Program-made: the position numbers and the translations under genes
The notes under the pieces: generated by a model
What the model was told of the DNA's origin: nothing
Seen by the model: the letters and a program-made list of their open reading frames with translations, nothing else
Databases searched by the model: none
Shown here: positions 22,567-31,083 of the stretch, in pieces
Layout of the letters: the number at the start of each line of letters is the position of its first letter
How positions within the stretch are numbered: the first letter of the stretch is position 1
Assembly (NCBI GenBank): GCA_905480105.1
Contig: CAJQPC010000082.1
Location: 1-38,440 of the forward strand
Direction of reading: 5' to 3'
Length of the DNA: 38,440 nucleotides
Origin: an uncultured bacterium
Lineage (GTDB): Bacteria; Myxococcota_A; UBA796; CAJQPC01

Positions 22567-24885
22567 ATGCTTTGGCTTGCACTCGCCTGCACACAAGTGG
22601 ACCCAGGGACCAACCTGGCTCGACTCCCTCTGAACGCCATCACGCTGACAGTGCCCGAGCGCTCTCGACCAGAGCCCAAAGACGCCAGTCTCCCGGTGGG
22701 CCCATGGACCCAAACCAAGGACACAAGCTGCTGGACGGCGGACTTTCCTGGCCAGATTCCCGTGGACTTTTCTCTGGGAAGGAAACCCAAACAGGTCAGC
22801 TTAAACGGACCGATCCGGCTGCGGTGGTCCACCAGCGGACGTAAGAAGACCTGGCAAGTACGCACGGAAGGCCTTCGGATCTGTTTGGACCCCAAAACAA
22901 AGGACACGCTCCTTCCCCCAACCGGCTGGTCCATCCAGGATCCCAAGTCTCTACAGAAAGAGCAACGCCTGAACTTTGCCGAGTCGGAGCTGGACATACA
23001 GAGCTTTGTACGCGGAAGCATTCCCGACGGAGACCGGCGCCACACAGGCCTGTACTTGCCCGCGCCAGCGTCCGCCTCGATGACCGTCACCATTCCAAAC
23101 AACGGAATGTTGGGCATGGATCTGGGTATGATCTCGGCTCCGTTGACCGCTGGGAAGAGCGACGGCGCCTGGCTTCATGTCGACGTGGAGCTCGCAGGAA
23201 AGCGCACCCGGGTGGCCAGCCTACATGTACCCAAGAAGGGTCTAAAGCCAAAGCGTGTTGACCTGTCCGAGTGGGAGAACCAGAGCGTCACCCTGCACCT
23301 GACCACCGACCCAAAAGACAGCGTAGACTTGGACTACGTCATGCTGCGCGAGCCTGCCCTGTACACCCCCACTCGCCGACCCAAACGCTTGGTGCTGATC
23401 TTTGTGGACACCCTGCGCCCAGACCACCTGGGGGTCTATGGCTACGACCGCCAGACCTCTCCGGCCATCGACGACTGGGCCAGCGATGCCCAGGTCTTCA
23501 CCCACGCCCGCAGCGTGGCCCCATGGACCCTGCCAAGCGCTCGGGCCGCCCTGAGCGGACGCATGCCGGAACACTGGGACCCCGAAGACAGCCTGCCCAG
23601 CCGCCTGCGGGACGGGGGCTTTCTGAGCCACGCAGTCATTGGCAATGCCTTTCTGAGCCCCGGCTTTGAGATGGGCACCGCCTGGAGCGGCTACGAGCTG
23701 AGCTTTCTGCCCCAGGCCAACACCCAGGTGGACCGCGTCGTGGAGATCCTGGCGCAGTGGCCGGACCGGGACGTGGCGGTGCTGCTGCACCTGATGGACC
23801 CCCACATGCCCTACCGAGAGCCGGATAGCCACAGCCAGCTCTGGACCGGTGAGCGGCCGGCAGCCTTAGAGCATGTGGGTCTGGGCCGAGATGGTCTGCG
23901 CAAGCTCAAAGACCCGGATGCAGAGTCCAAAGCCTACGTGGTGGGCCGCTATGACCAAAACATCCGCTGGACCGACGACAGCTTGGCGGTGCTCTTCGAG
24001 ACCCTGGACGACCGGGCCACGGTGGCCTTGTTCTCGGACCACGGCGAGGAGTTCTGGGAGCATGGCGGCGTAGAGCACGGTCACAGCCTGAACGAGGAGC
24101 TCTTGCGCGTCCCCTTCCTGCTCAAGGGTCCAGCCTTTAAAGCCGGCCAAGACATGCGCCAGGTCAGCCTGTTGGACCTGAGTCCCACGCTCCTCGCAGC
24201 CCTGGATCTGCCCGCAACACAGGGACTGGGCCGCGACCTGAACAGCAGCGCAGAGCAGCCGCCTCTGGGCCTGGGCTACACCCTGTATGGGGCGGACTCT
24301 TGGGGTGTGCTGCGTGACCAAGAGAAGCTAGTCCTGAGCGAAGGACACGGGCGAATCTACGATCTCAGCCAGGAAGACGCCTGGATTCTGGCTGAAGAGC
24401 AGGAGCTCCTGGGGCCATGGTCCACCTCGGCCCAGGAGGCCTTCGGGCGCCCGATTGTGCGGGCATGGCGCATCTACGGCTCCCCCGCCGACGACAAAAA
24501 GTTGCCCTACAAAGTGCGGGCTGAAGTACAGATCGCTGGCGCAACCAGCACCTGGAAGGCCTACGACCCCTTGGACATTCTAAACGACCCCACACTGACG
24601 GGTCAGAGCGCCGTGCTGGACGCAAAATCGTCCAGCAGCAGAGCCCCACGCGAGTGGTACGTACACACCTTGCCAGACTTAGCACCGGGCCTGCTCATCG
24701 TAGATACCGGCAGCAAAGCGAGTCCGGTTTCCTTCTCCGAACAAGATCACAACCAGGGTGCCGGCTCCATGGGCCGCCGCTACAGCATCTCCCCTGCGTG
24801 GACCATCTCGCCCCCCGAGAACGCTCTGGGCACGGTGCCAGAGGAGCTCGAAGAGATGCTCAAAGCGGCTGGCTACCTGGATTGA
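22567..24885 (+). CDS. Sulfatase-fold (alkaline phosphatase superfamily) lipoprotein with N-terminal beta domain
   Basis: The 772-residue protein starts MLWLALAC, putting the lipid Cys at residue 8. TAA (22555-22557) is in frame upstream with no start codon between, so the N-terminus is forced. Residues about 15-270 are a beta-rich, carbohydrate-binding-like domain of unknown type. The sulfatase core follows: VLIFVDTLRPDHLGVYGYDR (metal Asp281), APWTLPSARAALSG where Thr321 occupies the formylglycine Cys/Ser position, HLMDPHMPY, and FSDHGEEFWEHG (Asp491-His492). Thr instead of Cys/Ser points to phosphodiesterase or phosphoglycerol-transferase-type chemistry and away from sulfate ester hydrolysis. 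It ends EEMLKAAGYLD, like the second sulfatase-fold protein at 35648. It acts outside the inner membrane; substrate unknown. Confidence 0.85.
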   Translation: MLWLALACTQVDPGTNLARLPLNAITLTVPERSRPEPKDASLPVGPWTQTKDTSCWTADFPGQIPVDFSLGRKPKQVSLNGPIRLRWSTSGRKKTWQVRTEGLRICLDPKTKDTLLPPTGWSIQDPKSLQKEQRLNFAESELDIQSFVRGSIPDGDRRHTGLYLPAPASASMTVTIPNNGMLGMDLGMISAPLTAGKSDGAWLHVDVELAGKRTRVASLHVPKKGLKPKRVDLSEWENQSVTLHLTTDPKDSVDLDYVMLREPALYTPTRRPKRLVLIFVDTLRPDHLGVYGYDRQTSPAIDDWASDAQVFTHARSVAPWTLPSARAALSGRMPEHWDPEDSLPSRLRDGGFLSHAVIGNAFLSPGFEMGTAWSGYELSFLPQANTQVDRVVEILAQWPDRDVAVLLHLMDPHMPYREPDSHSQLWTGERPAALEHVGLGRDGLRKLKDPDAESKAYVVGRYDQNIRWTDDSLAVLFETLDDRATVALFSDHGEEFWEHGGVEHGHSLNEELLRVPFLLKGPAFKAGQDMRQVSLLDLSPTLLAALDLPATQGLGRDLNSSAEQPPLGLGYTLYGADSWGVLRDQEKLVLSEGHGRIYDLSQEDAWILAEEQELLGPWSTSAQEAFGRPIVRAWRIYGSPADDKKLPYKVRAEVQIAGATSTWKAYDPLDILNDPTLTGQSAVLDAKSSSSRAPREWYVHTLPDLAPGLLIVDTGSKASPVSFSEQDHNQGAGSMGRRYSISPAWTISPPENALGTVPEELEEMLKAAGYLD

Positions 24886-25021
24886 CCGGCCGATGTGCCC
24901 AACTCCTGGAGCGCGTTGCCGCTGCGTCGAAAAACCGGCACGTTTCCAACGGGTGGGCGCTACCCAGCGTACCGGCCCCAACATTCTGAGGTACGGTGGT
25001 TTCATCTTTTGGAAGAACCCC

Positions 25022-26320
25022 ATGACCGTGTTGCTCGCGCTGTCTTTCCTCGCTTGTAAAGACGGCTTTTCCATCGAAGACACCCAAGGGAACACCGCTT
25101 CTGAGAACAGTGCTCCGGTCATCGAGCGCATCTCACTGAGCCCCGAGCTGGCACTCACAGCAGACTCCATCGTGGCCACGGTGGTCTCCAGCGACGCCGA
25201 CGGAGACAGCCTCACCACCACCTACGCCTGGAGCGTAGACGGCCAGGCCGCCGGCACAGACTCGGACACTTTGGCCGCTGATCTTAGCGCCAAGGGCCAG
25301 AAACTCACGCTCCAGGTGACCGTAGGCGACGGCACAGAGAGCGTCAGCGACACCTCTGAGCCCCTGATTATCGCCAACACACTGCCCGTCATACAGAGCG
25401 TGCGCATCGGTCCCCCCGGAGCCACCAACCGCGATGACTTGTTCTGCAGTCTGCCAACGCCTCCCAGCGACGCGGACCAAGACGAGCTCACCGGCACCAT
25501 CGTCTGGACGCAGAATGGGATCGAAGTCAGCGCTCTTGGCGCAGACCAAGTCTTTGCCGGCGACACCATCCTGGCCTTGCAGACGGAAGGCGACGACGTG
25601 TGGTCTTGCCGTGTCACCATCTCTGATGGGGAGGCACAGGTCACCCAGAGCGCAGAGGTCACGCTTCCCCCTTCCCTGGAAGTGCTCATCATCTGGGACA
25701 ACGCCGGCCTTGGCACCCCCGGGTTGGTCCAAGCCTTAGAAAACGCTGGACTCAACGTCACGCTCTCGGACACCGACGAGATATCCTTCACTGGCAAGAA
25801 CCCCAGCCTGACCAACTTTGACGCCGTGGTGCACCTAAACGGCACCACCTACACCGGCGTAATGACCGAGTCCGGACAGCAGGCGCTGGTCAACTTCGTA
25901 AACGCCGGCGGTGGCTACCTGCACACCGAATGGAACGCCTACGAGGTCGCAGCGAACACCAACGCCGCCACGCTCGCCAGCATCCAGACCTTGAGCAGGG
26001 TCAGCGGAAGCGAAGCTCTGGGACACGACTACAGCGTCATCACGGCCCACCCAGTCGTGGCCAACGTGCCAACGAACTTCAGCACCACAGGCTACTGTGG
26101 CGGCAACATCGGGGTCGCGGTGAAGGGAGCCACTGCGCTGGCAACCGAAGCCATCTTCGGAGACGCAGTCGCAGTCATGGAGGTAGGCGCTGGCCGCATC
26201 GTTGGCTTTGCCCATGCCGCCAACTACCAAAACGAAGACAGCGACCCTTCCGAGTACTGCTTGGCCGACCCCAACCTGCTGCAGCTCATGGTCGACAGCG
26301 TGTACTGGACCCTGGAATAG
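25022..26320 (+). CDS. Lipoprotein with two PKD/Ig-like domains and a ThuA/GATase1-like domain
   Basis: The track ORF runs back into the previous gene; ATG 25022 follows GGAAGA and gives MTVLLALSFLAC, a short lipoprotein signal without basic residues. The 432-residue product has two PKD/cadherin-like beta domains (residues about 30-120: APVIERISLSPELALTADSI ... SDADGDSLTTTYAWSVDG; and about 122-215: PVIQSVRIGPPGATNRDDLF). The third domain (about 218-432) begins LEVLIIWDNAGLGTPGLVQA, with NFDAVVHLNG and FVNAGGGYLHTEW. This is the Rossmann-like ThuA/class I amidotransferase-like fold. The fold occurs in secreted sugar-related proteins of unclear activity; no catalytic Cys-His-Glu set is apparent. 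A single-gene unit by spacing. Confidence 0.75.
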   Translation: MTVLLALSFLACKDGFSIEDTQGNTASENSAPVIERISLSPELALTADSIVATVVSSDADGDSLTTTYAWSVDGQAAGTDSDTLAADLSAKGQKLTLQVTVGDGTESVSDTSEPLIIANTLPVIQSVRIGPPGATNRDDLFCSLPTPPSDADQDELTGTIVWTQNGIEVSALGADQVFAGDTILALQTEGDDVWSCRVTISDGEAQVTQSAEVTLPPSLEVLIIWDNAGLGTPGLVQALENAGLNVTLSDTDEISFTGKNPSLTNFDAVVHLNGTTYTGVMTESGQQALVNFVNAGGGYLHTEWNAYEVAANTNAATLASIQTLSRVSGSEALGHDYSVITAHPVVANVPTNFSTTGYCGGNIGVAVKGATALATEAIFGDAVAVMEVGAGRIVGFAHAANYQNEDSDPSEYCLADPNLLQLMVDSVYWTLE

Positions 26321-26351
26321 GGCCCAGCAGCAAGGCGCTCAATGGGGCCGT

Positions 26352-29108
26352 TTAATACGGCAAGAAATCGTTGATATCCAGCGTTTCTACGGGTCCAATG
26401 GCCGCCAATTCCTGCAGGTCCACCCCATCGGGGTCCCCAAGCACGGTCAGGATGCCGGGCGTCCGAGCTAGCCCCTCCCACATGGGGGTCAGGCTCTTGG
26501 CGTGGGCCTGTTCTACTTGAGCGAGCCACTGAGTTCGTGGATCCTTCTGCAGACCACGTCTGTGCCACGACCACGCAGCCTGTGCCACGCTACGAAAGCC
26601 CGTTCTCTCTGCCCGGAGCGAGGCCACCACGTTCTCTTTCGCACGCAGCACAGCGTCTCCGCTCAGGCTAGGCCGGCGCAAGATCTCGAACAACAGCTTG
26701 GCCGCCTGAGCAGCTTGGTCCGGACGCACCTGGGCGCTGAACACCAAAGCCCCATCGTCTCCCACCAGGGCGCCGCGGTCGTAGCCCGCGCCAGCAGCGT
26801 AGGCTAGGCCGCGCTGCTCACGGATCTCTTGGAACACCAGCCCGGCTGAGCCCCCCAGGACCTGGTCCAGGAGACGGTAGGTCGGCACATCGTCTGGGTC
26901 GTACTGACCGTAAGGAACCACCAACTGCAGCTGGGTCTGGGCCCCCGGAAAGGGCATGAACAGAACGCGGTCTTGCGTGTGCTTGACCAAGCGCCGGGCT
27001 GGCTGACCTGGCCCAGCTTTGAGTGCCTTTTGGGGAGTCAACAGCCCCAGGTCACCCACATCCAGATCCTGAGCGACCAAAAACAGGGTGCGCTCTAAGT
27101 CCAAGAGCTGAGTGGTCAGCGGAGCCAGATCCTTTGGACCCAAGGCCAACATCTGCTCGTCACTCAGACGCTGGAGATGAGGCGAGTCCGCCCCAAAGCG
27201 CGAGACGATGGACAGGACCCAAGCCCGCACGCCACTCGTGGCCTTTTGCTCGCGCCTGCGCTCCACCACATCGGAAAGGAGCTGGCGTACATCCTTCTCA
27301 TCCAACACCGGCGCGGCCAAGCGCTCCAGCGCCAGCTCCAAGCCCTCCAAGAGGTGCTCTTCGGATCCGCTGACACTCAGGTTGGTGCTCCAAGCACGGC
27401 AACCCAAGCCCACAGACAGCCCCTTTGAGAAAAGCGCACTGTTCACAGCGCTGAGATCCAAGTTCCCCACTCCGCTCCGGCCCCACACCTGAGCAGCTTG
27501 CTCCAAGAAGGGATCGTGGCGGTGCCCCAAAGGCATGCGCATGGTGAGCTGAGCCACCTTGTTCCGGGTGTTGGGCCCCCGGTAGAGGGGTCCGCCAGGT
27601 CCGGGCACGCAGGTCCAATCTTTCCCTTCTCTGAGGTTTTGAACCTGAAGCGGCGGAACCTCTTTCTCCAGGAGTTCGCGCACAAAGTCACTGGAGGCGC
27701 TGATGGCGTCCAGGGTCCTGCCGCCCTTGGGTGCCTGGGGCAGATCCGGTAGAACAGGGTCCCCCCGATGCCGTTGCAGGACCACATGGGGCCCTGCGGT
27801 CCAACGGGCCAGAGCCTGAGCAATCTCAGTCAGGGGCACATCGGCCAAGCGCTCTCGGCGGGCCACCACCATGTGGGGATCCAGTCCCCGGGCCAGTGCG
27901 TGCACCAAAGTGTCCGCGCGCCTCTCATTGCGCTCCAGTCCGATCTCGTGCCCGATTCGAAATGCCTGAAGGGCCTCGGCCACTTGCTCTGGATGAACAT
28001 CGGCATCGATAAGAGCTTGGAGCTCTCCCCTCAGCAGCTCCTCTACTTCTTCCAGGGTCTGGCCCGGTCTAGGGCTGCCCCACAGAATGAGCACCCCGGC
28101 TTCCCGCATGGAGCGCAGGGAAGTACCGGCGGCCTGGAGCTTCTGAGGCTGCACCAGGTTCTTGTCGATGCGCCCAGTGGCCCCATTGGCCAAGAGCACA
28201 TCGGCCAGGATCAGAGCCTCCAGGTCAGGATGGTCCCCAGCAGGCAAGCGATAGGCCAGCCAGACCGCTTCTTGGGCTTGGTGGGTGGTGTGAACCCGCT
28301 GGGTCTCCAGCAGTGGCGGCACTTCCCGGTGGGCGCGCTGTGGCGGGTCCTGAGCGGGAAGCTGTCCAAGGGTCCTCTCCAGCAGTGCCAAGGTCTCGGA
28401 GGGGTCCAGGTCTCCAGACAGGATCACCGACATGTTGCCGGGCACATACCAGCGCCGGTGGTAAGCAATCAGGGCATCAAAGTCGGGATCCAGGAGCTGA
28501 TCCAGCTCCCCGAGCACTGTGCCTGCGTACGGATGGCCCGAGAAGAGTGCGGCCATCGAAGCCTGGTACATGGAGCGGCCCGCATCGTCAAAGCTGCGCA
28601 GCTTCTCGCGAACGATGGTCTGCATCTCCATGCGAAAGCCGCGAAAAACCGGATGCAGGTAGCGGTCTGCTTCCAGCTCAGCCCACTGCTCCAAGCGGTT
28701 GCTGGGCACGTCCACCAGGTAGACCGTGCGATCCATGGACGTGGTGGCGTTGAGCCCCTTGGCGCCCAGCTTGGAAAAGGCCACCTTGAGCTCGTTGGGC
28801 AAGGCGAAGGCGTCGGCTTGGCGCTCCAGCGCTTCCAGCTCGGCCAGGCGACTGTGCACTCCCTCGCCGAGCAGGGCGGTCTCCTGTCTGCGCAGCGGCG
28901 CCTCGGCCTTCCAATCTTTAGAGCCCAAGCGCTTGGTGCCCTTGTTGGCCATTAAGTGTTCCAGGGCGTGGGCAGTGCCCAAGAAGCTCTGAGGGTCCAG
29001 CGAGGCTCCCGCCCCAACAACCACCCGGGCGGCCACACGTGGCTGTTCGTGGTCCACACTCAGAAGCACCCGCATCCCGTTGGAGAGCGTGGTGTCGGAA
29101 TCGATCAT
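26352..29108 (-). CDS. M16 (insulinase/pitrilysin family) zinc metallopeptidase
   Basis: The 918-residue protein has two M16 halves. The N-terminal half carries the inverted zinc motif HxxEH as His47-Ala-Leu-Glu50-His51 in GTAHALEHLMANKGTKRLG, then the family blocks LNATTSMDRTVYLVDVPSN and VREKLRSFDD with the expected downstream Glu, and FSGHPYAGTVLGELDQL. The C-terminal half (about 470-918) lacks the zinc motif and ends with the substrate-closing pattern QIREQRGLAYAAGAGYDRGA. It has no signal peptide, so it should act in the cytoplasm on peptides, unlike the many secreted M16 proteins of this group. Its start overlaps the crotonase stop as ATGA, implying coupled translation. Confidence 0.93.
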   Translation of the reverse strand: MIDSDTTLSNGMRVLLSVDHEQPRVAARVVVGAGASLDPQSFLGTAHALEHLMANKGTKRLGSKDWKAEAPLRRQETALLGEGVHSRLAELEALERQADAFALPNELKVAFSKLGAKGLNATTSMDRTVYLVDVPSNRLEQWAELEADRYLHPVFRGFRMEMQTIVREKLRSFDDAGRSMYQASMAALFSGHPYAGTVLGELDQLLDPDFDALIAYHRRWYVPGNMSVILSGDLDPSETLALLERTLGQLPAQDPPQRAHREVPPLLETQRVHTTHQAQEAVWLAYRLPAGDHPDLEALILADVLLANGATGRIDKNLVQPQKLQAAGTSLRSMREAGVLILWGSPRPGQTLEEVEELLRGELQALIDADVHPEQVAEALQAFRIGHEIGLERNERRADTLVHALARGLDPHMVVARRERLADVPLTEIAQALARWTAGPHVVLQRHRGDPVLPDLPQAPKGGRTLDAISASSDFVRELLEKEVPPLQVQNLREGKDWTCVPGPGGPLYRGPNTRNKVAQLTMRMPLGHRHDPFLEQAAQVWGRSGVGNLDLSAVNSALFSKGLSVGLGCRAWSTNLSVSGSEEHLLEGLELALERLAAPVLDEKDVRQLLSDVVERRREQKATSGVRAWVLSIVSRFGADSPHLQRLSDEQMLALGPKDLAPLTTQLLDLERTLFLVAQDLDVGDLGLLTPQKALKAGPGQPARRLVKHTQDRVLFMPFPGAQTQLQLVVPYGQYDPDDVPTYRLLDQVLGGSAGLVFQEIREQRGLAYAAGAGYDRGALVGDDGALVFSAQVRPDQAAQAAKLLFEILRRPSLSGDAVLRAKENVVASLRAERTGFRSVAQAAWSWHRRGLQKDPRTQWLAQVEQAHAKSLTPMWEGLARTPGILTVLGDPDGVDLQELAAIGPVETLDINDFLPY

Positions 29109-29896
29109 TCTGGATCCGAAAAATTGGGCTTCCGACGCTGTAAACGGGCCATGGACGCCTCCATTTGATTGGGGCTGCCAAGCACCCCACGTTGCAGCTC
29201 TAGCTCCAACGCGAAGGAGTCTTCGGGACTCATCGTGGCCGCCGAGTCGTAGAGCTTCTTGGCAGCCTGGACCGCATGGGGATTCCGGTCCACGATCTCG
29301 CGGGCCATCAGCAGCGCTTCTTTCAGCGGGTCTGCCTCAACGCGGGTCATCAGGCCCAACTCCGCGGCCTGCTGGCCGGTGATGGTGCGCCCGGTAAAGG
29401 TCAGCTCCTTGAGCACGTCCCTCTGGACCCAGGGCAGGAGGGTCTGGGTGATGGCCATGTCGGGAATCAAACCCCAGACAATCTCGAGCACGCTGACTTT
29501 GGCGTCTGGGGTCACCAGGCGGATGTCCGCACCCAAAGCGATCTGCAGTCCACCCCCGTAGACGTGACCATGCAAGGCGGCAATGACAGGCTGCGGCATC
29601 TCGCGCCACACCCAAGCGACCTGCTGAACCAGATTGGCCGGGCCCACCTTGTGGTCGATCATCTCCGCCATGATCTTGGGACCGCCGGCCATCACGCTGG
29701 CGACGTCCAAACCGCTGCAGAAGCTCTGTCCTCTGCCGTGTAGGACGACCACCCGAACATCCCGACGCTCAGCCAAGGAACGACCCGCCGCGACGATGGC
29801 CAGGAACATCGGCATGTCCAAAGCGTTGTACTTGTCCGGTCGGTTCAGGATGACCTGAGCCACCCCTTCATTGATCTCTACGGTCACGCGCTCCAT
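29105..29896 (-). CDS. Enoyl-CoA hydratase/isomerase (crotonase) family protein
   Basis: The 263-residue protein matches the crotonase fold: VAQVILNRPDKYNALDMPMF, the first oxyanion-hole loop GQSFCSGLDVASVM, the second loop LHGHVYGGGLQIALGADIRL, then VSVLEIVWGLIPDMAITQTL. The first catalytic acid (Glu in VLEIVWGL) is kept, while the second position is Asp (IPDM) instead of the Glu of true enoyl-CoA hydratases. This suggests an isomerase or another crotonase chemistry. It is cytoplasmic and acts on acyl-CoA; substrate unknown. ATG 29896 follows AGGAG. It overlaps the M16 gene and lies 46 bp after a lipoprotein gene in the same direction. Confidence 0.9.
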   Translation of the reverse strand: MERVTVEINEGVAQVILNRPDKYNALDMPMFLAIVAAGRSLAERRDVRVVVLHGRGQSFCSGLDVASVMAGGPKIMAEMIDHKVGPANLVQQVAWVWREMPQPVIAALHGHVYGGGLQIALGADIRLVTPDAKVSVLEIVWGLIPDMAITQTLLPWVQRDVLKELTFTGRTITGQQAAELGLMTRVEADPLKEALLMAREIVDRNPHAVQAAKKLYDSAATMSPEDSFALELELQRGVLGSPNQMEASMARLQRRKPNFSDPE

Positions 29897-29942
29897 GGGA
29901 GGCTCCTACACATTGGGAGGAACCTAACCACCGATGACCCGC

Positions 29943-30941
29943 TCAGCTCTCAACGACCAGGTCACCTGACCACTCAAAGGACTCTCCACTCTCGTCCGTG
30001 CAGACGCCGGCCGAGCTGTAGCTGTGCAGTTCGGCCGACTGCTCGACGAGCTCGCTGGACCACAGGCATGTGAACATGCCGTTCTCGCCCAACACGGTCA
30101 TGGACGCATCGAAGACCGAGTGGGTGTCGGAGAGCCAGGTGGCCTGATAGTCAAACTGTAGGTTTAGGGATTCCATCAGCTCCTGGTCGGTGAAGGCAAG
30201 GATCTCCAGACTGGCCATCTCACCGGTCTCTGTCTCAGCAAAACTCGCACGCAAGGCGGCCGTGGACCGGTGCTCGTAGACCACGCCACTGCGAAACAGC
30301 CCAGTGGCGCCTTGGTCGACCTGCTTGTTGAGCAGGTCGAGACTCATAATGGTCTCGGCCCGGTTCTCCAGCTTGTAGTCGGTGTACTCAAAGGCCAAGA
30401 TACCGTCCAAGTGGTCGATGATATCAGGGGACTGAACCGTCGTCTCCCACTTGTCAAACTCCACCTGCATGGTGCCGCGGTCGAGCGCGTCGGTGGTCTC
30501 CTCAGAGAGGGTGAAGTGCAGCTTCCCGCTGGCGTTCTGGTCTCCGTCCTCGCCCAAGCGCAGCACGCAGGCGTCGATACTCAGCTCGGCCTCGCAGTTC
30601 CCGTCGTCTTTGCAGGTGTCGAAGCTGGCGACCTGGGCCACGAGCGTCGTCGCGCAGAAGATATCTCCGGCCGTGCCCTTGGCCAGGGGGGCTGTCCCCA
30701 CCATGCCTGCCACGCGTTGGGCCCTGCCTCGGGAGCCGCCACCCTGGTCCGACTTGATGAAGAAAGCCAGGTCTTGGGCGTTCATACCCATCTGAGCGTC
30801 AAAGTAGTCGTCGGCAATGTTGCCCAGGGAACCCGGGTCCACGCTTCCGCTGGGGTTGTCCAAGTGCTCGCGCACCTGGTCCGGGGTCAAGTAGCCAGGG
30901 CCGCAGGCGACAAGCCCAGACAGTGCGAACAAAAAGGTCAT
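29943..30941 (-). CDS. Lipoprotein, function unknown
   Basis: The track ORF starts at 31028; ATG 30941 follows GGAGATCCA and gives MTFLFALSGLVAC, a twelve-residue lipoprotein signal with no Lys or Arg. The 332-residue product has a helical N-terminal part (TPDQVREHLDNPSGSVDPGS ... RAQRVAGMVGTA) with several Cys (IFCATT; DTCKDDGNCEAELSIDAC). A long run of beta strands with acidic turns follows, ending MFTCLWSSELVEQS and AGVCTDESGE. The even number of Cys suggests disulfides in the periplasm or at the surface. I recognise no family. It is the first gene of a leftward set with the crotonase and M16 genes and is divergent from the TRAP-type operon. Confidence 0.7.
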   Translation of the reverse strand: MTFLFALSGLVACGPGYLTPDQVREHLDNPSGSVDPGSLGNIADDYFDAQMGMNAQDLAFFIKSDQGGGSRGRAQRVAGMVGTAPLAKGTAGDIFCATTLVAQVASFDTCKDDGNCEAELSIDACVLRLGEDGDQNASGKLHFTLSEETTDALDRGTMQVEFDKWETTVQSPDIIDHLDGILAFEYTDYKLENRAETIMSLDLLNKQVDQGATGLFRSGVVYEHRSTAALRASFAETETGEMASLEILAFTDQELMESLNLQFDYQATWLSDTHSVFDASMTVLGENGMFTCLWSSELVEQSAELHSYSSAGVCTDESGESFEWSGDLVVES

Positions 30942-31083
30942 TGGATCTCCGTCTCCAGCAGGCAGAACGCCGCGAGGCCTTGTTGTATTCGATATAAGGT
31001 GGGATGCGCCATTTTCGGCCGCCCACAAGCCAGCACTGCACCGGTGCTACCCTGCCCGGGAATCGCACCCACAGGACCCGTCC

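Noticed and set aside
27768-28955. 395-residue plus-strand ORF
   Set aside because: Antisense to the M16 peptidase; long only because of the strong codon bias of that gene.
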